A stretch of 45,382 bases of DNA from Mesostigma viride (lineage: Eukaryota; Streptophyta; Mesostigmatophyceae; Mesostigmatales; Mesostigmataceae): the NCBI GenBank assembly GCA_009746045.1, contig RPFO01000078.1:392882-438263 (forward strand), read 5' to 3'. Each line of letters opens with the position of its first letter. The stretch's first letter is position 1. Shown here one piece after another: positions 21,501 to 33,960 of this stretch. The translations under genes and the position numbers were made by a program. The notes beneath the pieces were generated by a model. The model was given only the letters and a program-made list of their open reading frames with translations. It was not told where the DNA came from and made no database searches.

Positions 21501-24110
21501 GAAGGTGGGACACTCCATTTTCCCAAACTCACGAAGGTGGGACACTCCATTTTCCCAAACTCACGTATGTGGGACACCCCACATTCCCAAGCTCACGAAG
21601 CTGGGACACCCCATTTTCCCAAACTCACGAAGGTGTGACATCCCAGTTTCCCAGCCTCGCGAAGGTGGGACACCCCATTTTCCCAAACTCACGAAGGTGG
21701 GACACCCAATTTTCCCAAACTCACAAAGCTGCGACACCCCATTTCCCCAACCTCACGTAGGTGCGACACTCCATTTTCCCAAACTCAGGAAGGTGGGACA
21801 CCCCCTTTTCCCAAACTCACGTGGGTAAGACACACTCCTTTTCCCAAACTCACGAAGGTGGGACACTCCATTTTCCCAAACTCACGAAGGTGGGACACCC
21901 CATTTTCCCAAACTCACGAATGTGGGACACCCCACATTCCCAAGCTCACGAAGCTGGGACACCCCATTTTCCCAAACTCACGTAGGTGCGACACCCCCTT
22001 TTCCCAAACTCACGTAGGTGAGAAACACTCCTTTTCCCAAACTCACGAAGGTGGGACACTCCATTTTCCCAAACTCACGTAGGTGGGACACTCCATTTTC
22101 CCAAACTCACGAAGGTGGGACACTCCATTTTCCCAAACTCACGTATGTGGGACACCCCACATTCCCAAGCTCACGAAGCTGGGACACCCCATTTTCCCAA
22201 ACTCACGTAGGTGGGACACCCCCTTTTCCCAAACTCACGTAGGTGAGACACACTCCTTTTCCCAAACTCACGAAGGTGGGACACTCCATTTTCCCAAACT
22301 CACGTAGGTGGGACACCCCCTTTTCCCAAACTCACGTAGGTGGGACACTCCATTTTCCCAAACTCACGAAGGTGGGACACTCCATTTTCCCAAACTCACG
22401 TAGGTGGGACACTCCATTTTCCCAAACTCACGTATGTGGGACACCCCCTTTTCCCAAACTCACGTAGGTGGGACACTCCATTTTCCCAAACTCACGTAGG
22501 TGGGACACCCCACATTCCCAAGCTCACGAAGCTGGGACACCCCATTTTCCCAAACTCACGAAGGTGTGACATCCCAGTTTCCCAGCCTCGCGAAGGTGGG
22601 ACACCCCATTTTCCCAAACTCACGAAGGTGGGACACTCCATTTTCCCAAACTCACGTAGGTGGGACACTCCATTTTCCCAAACTCACGAAGGTGGGACAC
22701 CCCATTTTCCCAAACTCACGAATGTGGGACACCCCACATTCCCAAGCTCACGAAGCTGGGACACCCCATTTTCCCAAACTCACGTAGGTGCGACACCCCC
22801 TTTTCCCAAACTCACGTAGGTGAGAAACACTCCTTTTCCCAAACTCACGAAGGTGGGACACTCCATTTTCCCAAACTCACGTAGGTGGGACACTCCATTT
22901 TCCCAAACTCACGAAGGTGGGACACTCCATTTTCCCAAACTCACGTATGTGGGACACCCCACATTCCCAAGCTCACGAAGCTGGGACACCCCATTTTCCC
23001 AAACTCACGTAGGTGGGACACCCCCTTTTCCCAAACTCACGAAGGTGAGACACACTCCTTTTCCCAAACTCACGAAGGTGGGACACTCCATTTTCCCAAA
23101 CTCATGTAGGTGGGACACCCCCTTTTCCCAAACTCACGTATGTGGGACACCCCACATTCCCAAACTCACGAAGGTGGGACACTCCATTTTCCCAAACTCA
23201 CGTAGGTGGGACACTCCATTTTCCCAAACTCACGAAGGTGGGACACCCCCTTTTCCCAAACTCACGTAGGTGGGACACCCCACATTCCCAAGCTCACGAA
23301 GCTGGGACAGCCCGTTTTCCCAAACTCACGTAGGTGGGACACCCCCTTTTCCCAAACTCACGTAGGTGAGAAACACTCCTTTTCCCAAACTCACGAAGGT
23401 GGGACACTCCATTTTCCAAACTCACGAAGGTGGGACACCCAATTTTCCCAAACTCACAAAGCTGGGACACCCCATTTCCCCAAACTCACGTAGGTGGGAC
23501 ACACTCCTTTTCCCAAACTCACGAAGGTGGGACACTCCATTTTCCCAAACTCACGTAGGTGGGACACCCCCTTTTCCCAAACTCACGTAGGTGAGAAACA
23601 CTCCTTTTCCCAAACTCACGAAGGTGGGACACTCCATTTTCCCAAACTCACGAAGGTGGGACACTCCATTTTCCCAAACTCACGAAGGTGGGACACTCCA
23701 TTTTCCCAAACTCACGTACGTGGGACACCCCACATTCCCAAGCTCAGGAAGCTGGGACACCCCATTTTCCCAAACTCACGAAGGTGGGACATCCCAGTTT
23801 CCCAGCCTCGCGAAGGTGGGACACCCCATTTTCCCAAACTCACGAAGGTGGGACACCCAATTTTCCCAAACTCACAAAGCTGGGACACCCCATTTCCCCA
23901 AACTCACGTAGGTGGGACACCCCCTTTTCCCAAACTCACGTGGGTGAGACACACTCCTTTTCCCAAACTCACGAAGGTGGGACACTCCATTTTCCCAAAC
24001 TCACGAAGGTGGGACACTCCATTTTCCCAAACTCACGTATGTGGGACACCCCATTTTCCCAAGCTCACGAAGGTGGGACACCCCCTTTTCCCAAACTCAC
24101 GTAGGTGAGA
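18540..24110 (+). repeat. Tandem duplication of a 2.83-kb higher-order block
   Basis: About 18540-21285 recurs at about 21365-24110 with a displacement of 2,825-2,826 bp. The CATCCCAG marker monomers start at 18808, 19739 and 20958, then 21633, 22563 and 23783, so the internal spacing 931 and 1219 matches 930 and 1220. One clear difference is the monomer near 20317 (CCCAATTTT) against that near 23142 (CCCCACATT). Confidence 0.8.
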
Positions 24111-24715
24111 CACACTCCTTTTCCCAAACTCACGAAGGTGGGACACTCCATTTTCCCAAACTCACGTAGGTGGGACACCCCCTTTTCCCAAACTCACGTA
24201 GGTGAGAAACACTCCTTTTCCCAAACTCACGAAGGTGGGACACTCCATTTTCCCAAACTCACGAAGGTGGGACACTCCATTTTCCCAAACTCACGAAGGT
24301 GGGACACTCCATTTTCCCAAACTCACGTACGTGGGACACCCCACATTCCCAAGCTCAGGAAGCTGGGACACCCCATTTTCCCAAACTCACGAAGGTGGGA
24401 CATCCCAGTTTCCCAGCCTCGCGAAGGTGGGACACCCCATTTTCCCAAACTCACGAAGGTGGGACACCCAATTTTCCCAAACTCACAAAGCTGGGACACC
24501 CCATTTCCCCAAACTCACGTAGGTGGGACACCCCCTTTTCCCAAACTCACGTGGGTGAGACACACTCCTTTTCCCAAACTCACGAAGGTGGGACACTCCA
24601 TTTTCCCAAACTCACGTAGGTGGGACACCCCCTTTTCCCAAACTCACGTAGGTGGGACACTCCATTTTCCCAAACTCACGAAGGTGGGACACTCCATTTT
24701 CCAAAACTCACGTAG
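23494..24715 (+). repeat. Tandem pair of 611-bp blocks (first pair)
   Basis: About 23494-24104 is followed by a near-copy starting at 24105. The CATCCCAG monomers at 23783 and 24394 are 611 bp apart. The same pair occurs again after the inserted dimer at 27767 and 28378. Confidence 0.75.
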
Positions 24716-25173
24716 GTGGGACACTCCATTTTCCCAAACTCACGTATGTGGGACACCCCCTTTTCCCAAACTCACGTAGGTGGCACACTCCATTTTCCCA
24801 AACTCACGTATGTGGGACACCCCACATTCCCAAGCTCACGAAGCTGGGACACCCCATTTTCCCAAACTCACGAAGGTGTGACATCCCAGTTTCCCAGCCT
24901 CGCGAAGGTGGGACACCCCATTTTCCCAAACTCACGAAGGTGGGACACTCCATTTTCCCAAACTCACGTAGGTGGGACACTCCATTTTCCCAAACTCACG
25001 AAGGTGGGACACCCCATTTTCCCAAACTCACGAATGTGGGACACCCCACATTCCCAAGCTCACGAAGCTGGGACACCCCATTTTCCCAAACTCACGTAGG
25101 TGCGACACCCCCTTTTCCCAAACTCACGTAGGTGAGAAACACTCCTTTTCCCAAACTCACGAAGGTGGGACAC

Positions 25174-26554
25174 TCGGGGTTCTTTGAACGGAGTTTCTTC
25201 TATACGTGAATGCGGGAACAAGAGGCCGCTGGATGAGCGGCTTATAGGTCGCAGTGTTTATTCGTAGCTGTTTGGCTAGAGCTTTTGTGATTAGTAGATG
25301 CAATATAGTGCATGGTTGAAAAATGAATTAAATAAAATGTGCGTTCCGCGCTTGGGTTGATTATACCCGGGCGGAACGGGGCGTGAGGTGCAGTGCCCCT
25401 GAAAAGAACAACCTACGCATTATTTAATACTAGCCGTGCAGATTCGGGATATTCTACCCCCGGTCTGTACGGTTAGCGTCTTACTAGCATCCACTAAACA
25501 TAAGGGTTTAATGACGTCAGTTAGCTAGGGATAAGGGAGGTTTTGCGACTAAAAGCCGCTCTGGCTGGTTTTGTCGGCCTCTTTCTTTGCTCGTTGTCGT
25601 TGCGGCGGCAGCCGCAGCTATGGGTGCTGCGGAGCAAAATCCCAAAAGCACTGGTTGCACTGGCCACTTGGCCAGTGGTGAGACTTCCAGTTGTTAACCG
25701 GCCAGGCGTAGTTCCTCGCCCGGTTAACTAAAAGAAAAGAAAAAGATTACCTCCGGTCCGCACCTTTTCCCCAGCTTGGGGTCTTTGGTGGGCCGGATGC
25801 CGTGACAGGTGCTCAACTGTCGCTTGGTCGGCCCAGTGCGCGAGCTGGTGCTCCGTACCTGGGGATGCTTGCACCCCGGGTTGGAGCCGGATGGTTGGCA
25901 CTGGCGACCCGTGTCTCGGTTCGCGGCCTGCGGCTTTTTCTTCGGAAATTGCTGCTGGCCAGCAAACTTTGCAATTGCCTTCCGCCGAGGGGGGGGTGGT
26001 TGGGGCTGGGGACGGCGATGGGAAAAGCGTCTAAGCTAGAAATTTTTTCCCCACGCATAGAAACCTCGGGGGGAATGCGGTCTTGGCTGAACGGACTCTC
26101 GTTCAGCCAGGTGCCTGGGGCTGTGGCCTCGGGCATCCGGGCTGGCGGGGCCTGGGCTAGGTCCACGTTTTTTCTCGAAGCACCCCGGGTCTATGGGGAG
26201 ACGGCCATAGCGGTACCGACTCGGGGCCCGAGAGGGGTCATGATAGGCTGGCCGTGCGCAATCGCAGTGCAAATGCGCTGGGCCTTTTTGGGCCTGGCCA
26301 TGCATCCACAGCCGCCGGGCACACGCCTCCCGATGTGGGGGGCTCCCGTTTTGCGGCAGGGCGGTCACTTGTGACAACGAGCAAGGTGGAGTGCGGCTTC
26401 AAGGGAAAGCCAGGGCGGGGGTGATTGGGCAACGTACTTCATGAAGGGCCTTGAACGGCGTGCCTCCGGGCATGTCAATTAGTGTCACATGTATGCTTCC
26501 ACTTATTGTTTTAATGAAGATGCTGGTTTTTGTGGGAGCTACGTGGGACATGAA
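25174..26554 (+). mobile_element. TC unit, full-length (locus 2, inserted in the array)
   Basis: This 1,381-bp copy of 3979-5358 has L 25174-25592, core 25593-26426 and R 26427-26554. It interrupts a monomer after GGGACAC; the monomer resumes as TCCATTTT at 27135. Against locus 1 it has about nine differences in L plus R and about a dozen in the core. Its L is identical by eye to the L of the adjoining short unit. No target-site duplication is needed to explain the junctions, although TC on both sides could be read as a 2-bp one. Confidence 0.7.
25593..26426. other. GC-rich core M of the full TC unit (locus 2)
   Basis: This 834-bp core is about 98-99% identical to 4397-5232. The long frame present at locus 1 shifts here (a C-run near 26226 is one base shorter) and ends at 26374. 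The GGCTGAACG/CGTTCAGCC hairpin is unchanged (about 26087-26110). Retained stems with a broken frame favour a non-coding segment. Confidence 0.55.
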
Positions 26555-27134
26555 TCGGGGTTCTTTGAACGGAGTTTCTTCTATACGTGAATGCGGGAAC
26601 AAGAGGCCGCTGGATGAGCGGCTTATAGGTCGCAGTGTTTATTCGTAGCTGTTTGGCTAGAGCTTTTGTGATTAGTAGATGCAATATAGTGCATGGTTGA
26701 AAAATGAATTAAATAAAATGTGCGTTCCGCGCTTGGGTTGATTATACCCGGGCGGAACGGGGCGTGAGGTGCAGTGCCCCTGAAAAGAACAACCTACGCA
26801 TTATTTAATACTAGCCGTGCAGATTCGGGATATTCTACCCCCGGTCTGTACGGTTAGCGTCTTACTAGCATCCACTAAACATAAGGGTTTAATGACGTCA
26901 GTTAGCTAGGGATAAGGGAGGTTTTGCGACTAAAAGCCGCTCTGGCTGGTTTTGTCGGCCTCTTTCTTTGCTCCCCACCCACCCACCCTTGTCTTGGTTG
27001 CCTCTAGGGCAACGTACTTCATGAAGGGCCTTGAACGGCGTGCCTCCGGGCATGTCAATTAGTGTCACATGTATGCTTCCACTTATTGTTTTAATGAAGA
27101 TGCTGGTTTTTGTGGGAGCTACGTGGGACATGAA
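26555..27134 (+). mobile_element. TC unit, short form (locus 2)
   Basis: This 580-bp unit follows the full unit with no gap: L 26555-26973, the same 33-bp linker 26974-27006, and R 27007-27134. It carries every locus-2 variant of the adjoining full unit, including GAAGGGCC and TCAATTAG in R and the extra C of GCATCCACTAAAC in L. Confidence 0.7.
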
Positions 27135-28379
27135 TCCATTTTCCCAAACTCACGTAGGTGGGACACTCCATTTTCCCAAACTCACGAAGGTGGGACACTC
27201 CATTTTCCCAAACTCACGTATGTGGGACACCCCACATTCCCAAGCTCACGAAGCTGGGACACCCCATTTTCCCAAACTCACGTAGGTGGGACACCCCCTT
27301 TTCCCAAACTCACGAAGGTGAGACACACTCCTTTTCCCAAACTCACGAAGGTGGGACACTCCATTTTCCCAAACTCATGTAGGTGGGACACCCCCTTTTC
27401 CCAAACTCACGTAGGTGGGACACCCAATTTTCCCAAACTCACGAAGGTGGGACACTCCATTTTCCCAAACTCACGTAGGTGGGACACTCCATTTTCCCAA
27501 ACTCACGAAGGTGGGACACCCCCTTTTCCCAAACTCACGTAGGTGGGACACCCCACATTCCCAAGCTCACGAAGCTGGGACAGCCCGTTTTCCCAAACTC
27601 ACGTAGGTGGGACACCCCCTTTTCCCAAACTCACGTAGGTGAGAAACACTCCTTTTCCCAAACTCACGAAGGTGGGACACTCCATTTTCCAAACTCACGA
27701 AGGTGGGACACCCAATTTTCCCAAACTCACAAAGCTGGGACACCCCATTTCCCCAAACTCACGTAGGTGGGACACACTCCTTTTCCCAAACTCACGAAGG
27801 TGGGACACTCCATTTTCCCAAACTCACGTAGGTGGGACACCCCCTTTTCCCAAACTCACGTAGGTGAGAAACACTCCTTTTCCCAAACTCACGAAGGTGG
27901 GACACTCCATTTTCCCAAACTCACGAAGGTGGGACACTCCATTTTCCCAAACTCACGAAGGTGGGACACTCCATTTTCCCAAACTCACGTACGTGGGACA
28001 CCCCACATTCCCAAGCTCAGGAAGCTGGGACACCCCATTTTCCCAAACTCACGAAGGTGGGACATCCCAGTTTCCCAGCCTCGCGAAGGTGGGACACCCC
28101 ATTTTCCCAAACTCACGAAGGTGGGACACCCAATTTTCCCAAACTCACAAAGCTGGGACACCCCATTTCCCCAAACTCACGTAGGTGGGACACCCCCTTT
28201 TCCCAAACTCACGTGGGTGAGACACACTCCTTTTCCCAAACTCACGAAGGTGGGACACTCCATTTTCCCAAACTCACGAAGGTGGGACACTCCATTTTCC
28301 CAAACTCACGTATGTGGGACACCCCATTTTCCCAAGCTCACGAAGGTGGGACACCCCCTTTTCCCAAACTCACGTAGGT

Positions 28380-31300
28380 GAGACACACTCCTTTTCCCAA
28401 ACTCACGAAGGTGGGACACTCCATTTTCCCAAACTCACGTAGGTGGGACACCCCCTTTTCCCAAACTCACGTAGGTGAGAAACACTCCTTTTCCCAAACT
28501 CACGAAGGTGGGACACTCCATTTTCCCAAACTCACGAAGGTGGGACACTCCATTTTCCCAAACTCACGAAGGTGGGACACTCCATTTTCCCAAACTCACG
28601 TACGTGGGACACCCCACATTCCCAAGCTCAGGAAGCTGGGACACCCCATTTTCCCAAACTCACGAAGGTGGGACATCCCAGTTTCCCAGCCTCGCGAAGG
28701 TGCGACACCCCATTTTCCCAAACTCACGAAGGTGGGACACCCAATTTTCCCAAACTCACAAAGCTGGGACACCCCATTTCCCCAAACTCACGTAGGTGGG
28801 ACACCCCCTTTTCCCAAACTCACGTGGGTGAGACACACTCCTTTTCCCAAACTCACGAAGGTGGGACACTCCATTTTCCCAAACTCACGAAGGTGGGACA
28901 CTCCATTTTCCCAAACTCACGTATGTGGGACACCCCATTTTCCCAAGCTCACGAAGGTGGGACACCCCCTTTTCCCAAACTCACGTAGGTGAGACACACT
29001 CCTTTTCCCAAACTCACGTAGGTGGGACACCCCCTTTTCCCAAACTCACGTAGGTGAGAAACACTCCTTTTCCCAAACTCACGAAGGTGGGACACTCCAT
29101 TTTCCCAAACTCACGTAGGTGGGACACTCCATTTTCCCAAACTCACGAAGGTGGGACACTCCCTTTTCCAAACTCACGAAGGTGGGACACCCCATTTTCC
29201 CAAACTCACAAAGCTGGGACACCCCATTTCCCCAAACTCACGTAGGTGGGACACTCCATTTTCCCAAACTCAGGAAGTTGGGACACCCCCTTTTCCCAAA
29301 CTCACGTAGGTGAGACACACTCCTTTTCCCAAACTCACGAAGGTGGGACACTCCATTTTCCCAAACTCACGTAGGTGGGACACCCCCTTTTCCCAAACTC
29401 ACGTAGGTGAGAAACACTCCTTTTCCCAAACTCACGAAGGTGGGACACTCCATTTTCCCAAACTCACGAAGGTGGGACACCCCATTTTCCCAAACTCACG
29501 AATGTGGGACACCCCACATTCCCAAGCTCACGAAGCTGGGACACCCCATTTTCCCAAACTCACGTAGGTGCGACACCCCCTTTTCCCAAACTCACGTAGG
29601 TGAGAAACACTCCTTTTCCCAAACTCACGAAGGTGGGACACTCCATTTTCCCAAACTCACGTAGGTGGGACACTCCATTTTCCCAAACTCACGAAGGTGG
29701 GACACTCCATTTTCCCAAACTCACGTATGTGGGACACCCCACATTCCCAAGCTCACGAAGCTGGGACACCCCATTTTCCCAAACTCACGTAGGTGGGACA
29801 CCCCCTTTTCCCAAACTCACGAAGGTGAGACACACTCCTTTTCCCAAACTCACAAAGGTGGGACACTCCATTTTCCCAAACTCACGTAGGTGGGACACCC
29901 CCTTTTCCCAAACTCACGTAGGTGGGACACTCCATTTTCCCAAACTCACGAAGGTGGGACACTCCATTTTCCCAAACTCACGTAGGTGGGACACTCCATT
30001 TTCCCAAACTCACGAAGGTGGGACACCCCCTTTTCCCAAACTCACGTAGGTGGGACACCCCACATTCCCAAGCTCACGAAGCTGGGACACCCCGTTTTCC
30101 CAAACTCACGTAGGTGGGACACCCCCTTTTCCCAAACTCACGTAGGTGAGAAACACTCCTTTTCCCAAACTCACGAAGGTGGGACACTCCATTTTCCAAA
30201 CTCACGAAGGTGGGACACCCAATTTTCCCAAACTCACGTAGGTGAGAAACACTCCATTTTCCCAAACTCACGAAGGTGGGACACTCCATTTTCCCAAACT
30301 CACGTACGTGGGACACCCCACATTCCCAAGCTCACGAAGCTGGGACACCCCATTTTCCCAAACTCACGAAGGTGTGACATCCCAGTTTCCCAGCCTCGCG
30401 AAGGTGGGACACCCCATTTTCCCAAACTCACGAAGGTGGGACACCCAATTTTCCCAAACTCACAAAGCTGGGACACCCCATTTCCCCAAACTCACGTAGG
30501 TGGGACACCCCCTTTTCCCAAACTCACGTGGGTGAGACACACTCCTTTTCCCAAACTCACGAAGGTGGGACACTCCATTTTCCCAAACTCACGAAGGTGG
30601 GACACTCCATTTTCCCAAACTCACGTATGTGGGACACCCCACATTCCCAAGCTCACGAAGGTGGGACACCCCCTTTTCCCAAACTCACGTAGGTGAGACA
30701 CACTCCTTTTCCCAAACTCACGTAGGTGGGACACCCCCTTTTCCCAAACTCACGTAGGTGAGAAACACTCCTTTTCCCAAACTCACGAAGGTGGGACACT
30801 CCATTTTCCCAAACTCACGTAGGTGGGACACTCCATTTTCCCAAACTCACGAAGGTGGGACACTCCATTTTCCCAAACTCACGTATGTGGGACACCCCAC
30901 ATTCCCAAGCTCACGAAGCTGGGACACCCCATTTTCCCAAACTCACGTAGGTGGGACACCCCCTTTTCCCAAACTCACGTAGGTGAGACAAACTCCTTTT
31001 CCCAAACTCACGAAGGTGGGACACTCCATTTTCCCAAACTCACGAAGGTGGGACACTCCATTTTCCCAAACTCACGTAGGTGGGACACTCCATTTTCCCA
31101 AACTCACGAAGGTGGGACACCCCCTTTTCCCAAACTCACGTAGGTGGGACACCCCACATTCCCAAGCTCACGAAGCTGGGACACCCCGTTTTCCCAAACT
31201 CACGTAGGTGGGACACCCCCTTTTCCCAAACTCACGTAGGTGAGAAACACTCCTTTTCCCAAACTCACGAAGGTGGGACACTCCATTTTCCAAACTCACG

Positions 31301-31785
31301 AAGGTGGGACACCCAATTTTCCCAAACTCACAAAGCTGGGACACCCCATTTCCCCAAACTCACGTAGGTGGGACACACTCCTTTTCCCAAACTCACGAAG
31401 GTGGGACACTCCATTTTCCCAAACTCACGTAGGTGGGACACCCCCTTTTCCCAAACTCACGTAGGTGAGAAACACTCCTTTTCCCAAACTCACGAAGGTG
31501 GGACACTCCATTTTCCCAAACTCACGAAGGTGGGACACTCCATTTTCCCAAACTCACGAAGGTGGGACACTCCATTTTCCCAAACTCACGTACGTGGGAC
31601 ACCCCACATTCCCAAGCTCACGAAGCTGGGACACCCCATTTTCCCAAACTCACGAAGGTGTGACATCCCAGTTTCCCAGCCTCGCGAAGGTGGGACACCC
31701 CATTTTCCCAAACTCACGAAGGTGGGACACCCAATTTTCCCAAACTCACAAAGCTGGGACACCCCATTTCCCCAAACTCACGTAG
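28380..31785 (+). repeat. Array block repeated at 35030-38433
   Basis: About 3.4 kb of variant order recurs 6,648-6,651 bp downstream. Marker monomers at 28668, 30372 and 31658 correspond to 35319, 37022 and 38305. The small change in displacement reflects single-base deletions in the second copy, for example GGACACCCACATT near 37285. Confidence 0.78.
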
Positions 31786-31813
31786 GTGGGACACCCCCTT
31801 TTCCCAAACTCAC

Positions 31814-33960
31814 GTGGGTGAGACACACTCCTTTTCCCAAACTCACGAAGGTGGGACACTCCATTTTCCCAAACTCACGAAGGTGGGACACTCCATTTTC
31901 CCAAACTCACGTATGTGGGACACCCCACATTCCCAAACTCACGTAGGTGGGACACCCCCTTTTCCCAAACTCACGAAGGTGAGACACACTCCTTTTCCCA
32001 AACTCACGAAGGTGGGACACTCCATTTTCCCAAACTCATGTAGGTGGGACACCCCCTTTTCCCAAACTCACGTAGGTGGGACACCCAATTTTCCCAAACT
32101 CACGAAGGTGGGACACTCCATTTTCCCAAACTCACGTAGGTGGGACACTCCATTTTCCCAAACTCACGAAGGTGGGACACCCCCTTTTCCCAAACTCACG
32201 TAGGTGGGACACCCCACATTCCCAAGCTCACGAAGCTGGGACACCCCGTTTTCCCAAACTCACGTAGGTGGGACACCCCCTTTTCCCAAACTCACGTAGG
32301 TGAGAAACACTCCTTTTCCCAAACTCACGAAGGTGGGACACTCCATTTTCCAAACTCACGAAGGTGGGACACCCAATTTTCCCAAACTCACAAAGCTGGG
32401 ACACCCCATTTCCCCCAACTCACGTAGGTGGGACACACTCCTTTTCCCAAACTCACGAAGGTGGGACACTCCATTTTCCCAAACTCACGTAGGTGGGACA
32501 CCCCCTTTTCCCAAACTCACGTAGGTGAGAAACACTCCTTTTCCCAAACTCACGAAGGTGGGACACTCCATTTTCCCAAACTCACGAAGGTGGGACACTC
32601 CATTTTCCCAAACTCACGAAGGTGGGACACTCCATTTTCCCAAACTCACGTACGTGGGACACCCCACATTCCCAAGCTCAGGAAGCTGGGACACCCCATT
32701 TTCCCAAACTCACGAAGGTGGGACATCCCAGTTTCCCAGCCTCGCGAAGGTGGACACCCCATTTTCCCAAACTCACGAAGGTGGGACACCCAATTTTCCC
32801 AAACTCACAAAGCTGGGACACCCCATTTCCCCAAACTCACGTAGGTGGGACACCCCCTTTTCCCAAACTCACGTGGGTGAGACACACTCCTTTTCCCAAA
32901 CTCACGAAGGTGGGACACTCCATTTTCCCAAACTCACGAAGGTGGGACACTCCATTTTCCCAAACTCACGTATGTGGGACACCCCATTTTCCCAAGCTCA
33001 CGAAGGTGGGACACCCCCTTTTCCCAAACTCACGTAGGTGAGACACACTCCTTTTCCCAAACTCACGTAGGTGGGACACCCCCTTTTCCCAAACTCACGT
33101 AGGTGAGAAACACTCCTTTTCCCAAACTCACGAAGGTGGGACACTCCATTTTCCCAAACTCACGTAGGTGGGACACTCCATTTTCCCAAACTCACGAAGG
33201 TGGGACACTCCCTTTTCCAAACTCACGAAGGTGGGACACCCCATTTTCCCAAACTCACAAAGCTGGGACACCCCATTTCCCCAAACTCACGTAGGTGGGA
33301 CAGTCCATTTTCCCAAACTCAGGAAGTTGGGACACCCCCTTTTCCCAAACTCACGTAGGTGAGACACACTCCTTTTCCCAAACTCACGAAGGTGGGACAC
33401 TCCATTTTCCCAAACTCACGTAGGTGGGACACCCCCTTTTCCCAAACTCACGTAGGTGAGAAACACTCCTTTTCCCAAACTCACGAAGGTGGGACACTCC
33501 ATTTTCCCAAACTCACGAAGGTGGGACACCCCATTTTCCCAAACTCACGAATGTGGGACACCCCACATTCCCAAGCTCACGAAGCTGGGACACCCCATTT
33601 TCCCAAACTCACGTAGGTGCGACACCCCCTTTTCCCAAACTCACGTAGGTGAGAAACACTCCTTTTCCCAAACTCACGAAGGTGGGACACTCCATTTTCC
33701 CAAACTCACGTAGGTGGGACACTCCATTTTCCCAAACTCACGAAGGTGGGACACTCCATTTTCCCAAACTCACGTATGTGGGACACCCCACATTCCCAAG
33801 CTCACGAAGCTGGGACACCCCATTTTCCCAAACTCACGTAGGTGGGACACCCCCTTTTCCCAAACTCACGAAGGTGAGACACACTCCTTTTCCCAAACTC
33901 ACAAAGGTGGGACACTCCATTTTCCCAAACTCACGTAGGTGGGACACCCCTTTTCCCAAA
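31814..33960 (+). repeat. Array block repeated at about 34414-36560
   Basis: The variant order recurs 2,600-2,602 bp downstream, including the diagnostic monomers around CTCATGTAGG and TTTTCCAAAC. A shortened monomer (GTGGACACCCC near 32751) and a rearranged patch near 34020-34260 distinguish the copies. Confidence 0.72.

Larger units (their letters stand above)
9036..25173 (+). repeat. 32-bp minisatellite array, left segment (about 16.1 kb)
   Basis: The monomer is 32 bp, typically starting GTGGGACACTCC and ending CCCAAACTCACG plus AA or TA. Recurrent classes differ in the middle (TCCATTTT, CCCCTTTT, CCCATTTT, CCCACATT, CCAATTTT) and at the junction (GAAGG, GTAGG, AAAGC, GAAGC, GTATG, GAATG). 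A 33-bp class carries GTGAGAAACACTCC or GTGAGACACACTCC, and a 31-bp class lacks one C (TTTTCCAAAC). Classes recur in fixed orders, giving higher-order repeats. ORFs on both strands arise because three monomers make 96 bp. Stops come from the GTAG and GTGAG variants. No coding role is supported. Confidence 0.97.

Noticed and set aside
25174-25175. TC as a 2-bp target-site duplication of the nested dimer.
   Set aside because: It fits locus 2 but not locus 1, where the bases before GGGG are TC and those after GAA are CA. Treating TC as the first two bases of the unit explains both loci.
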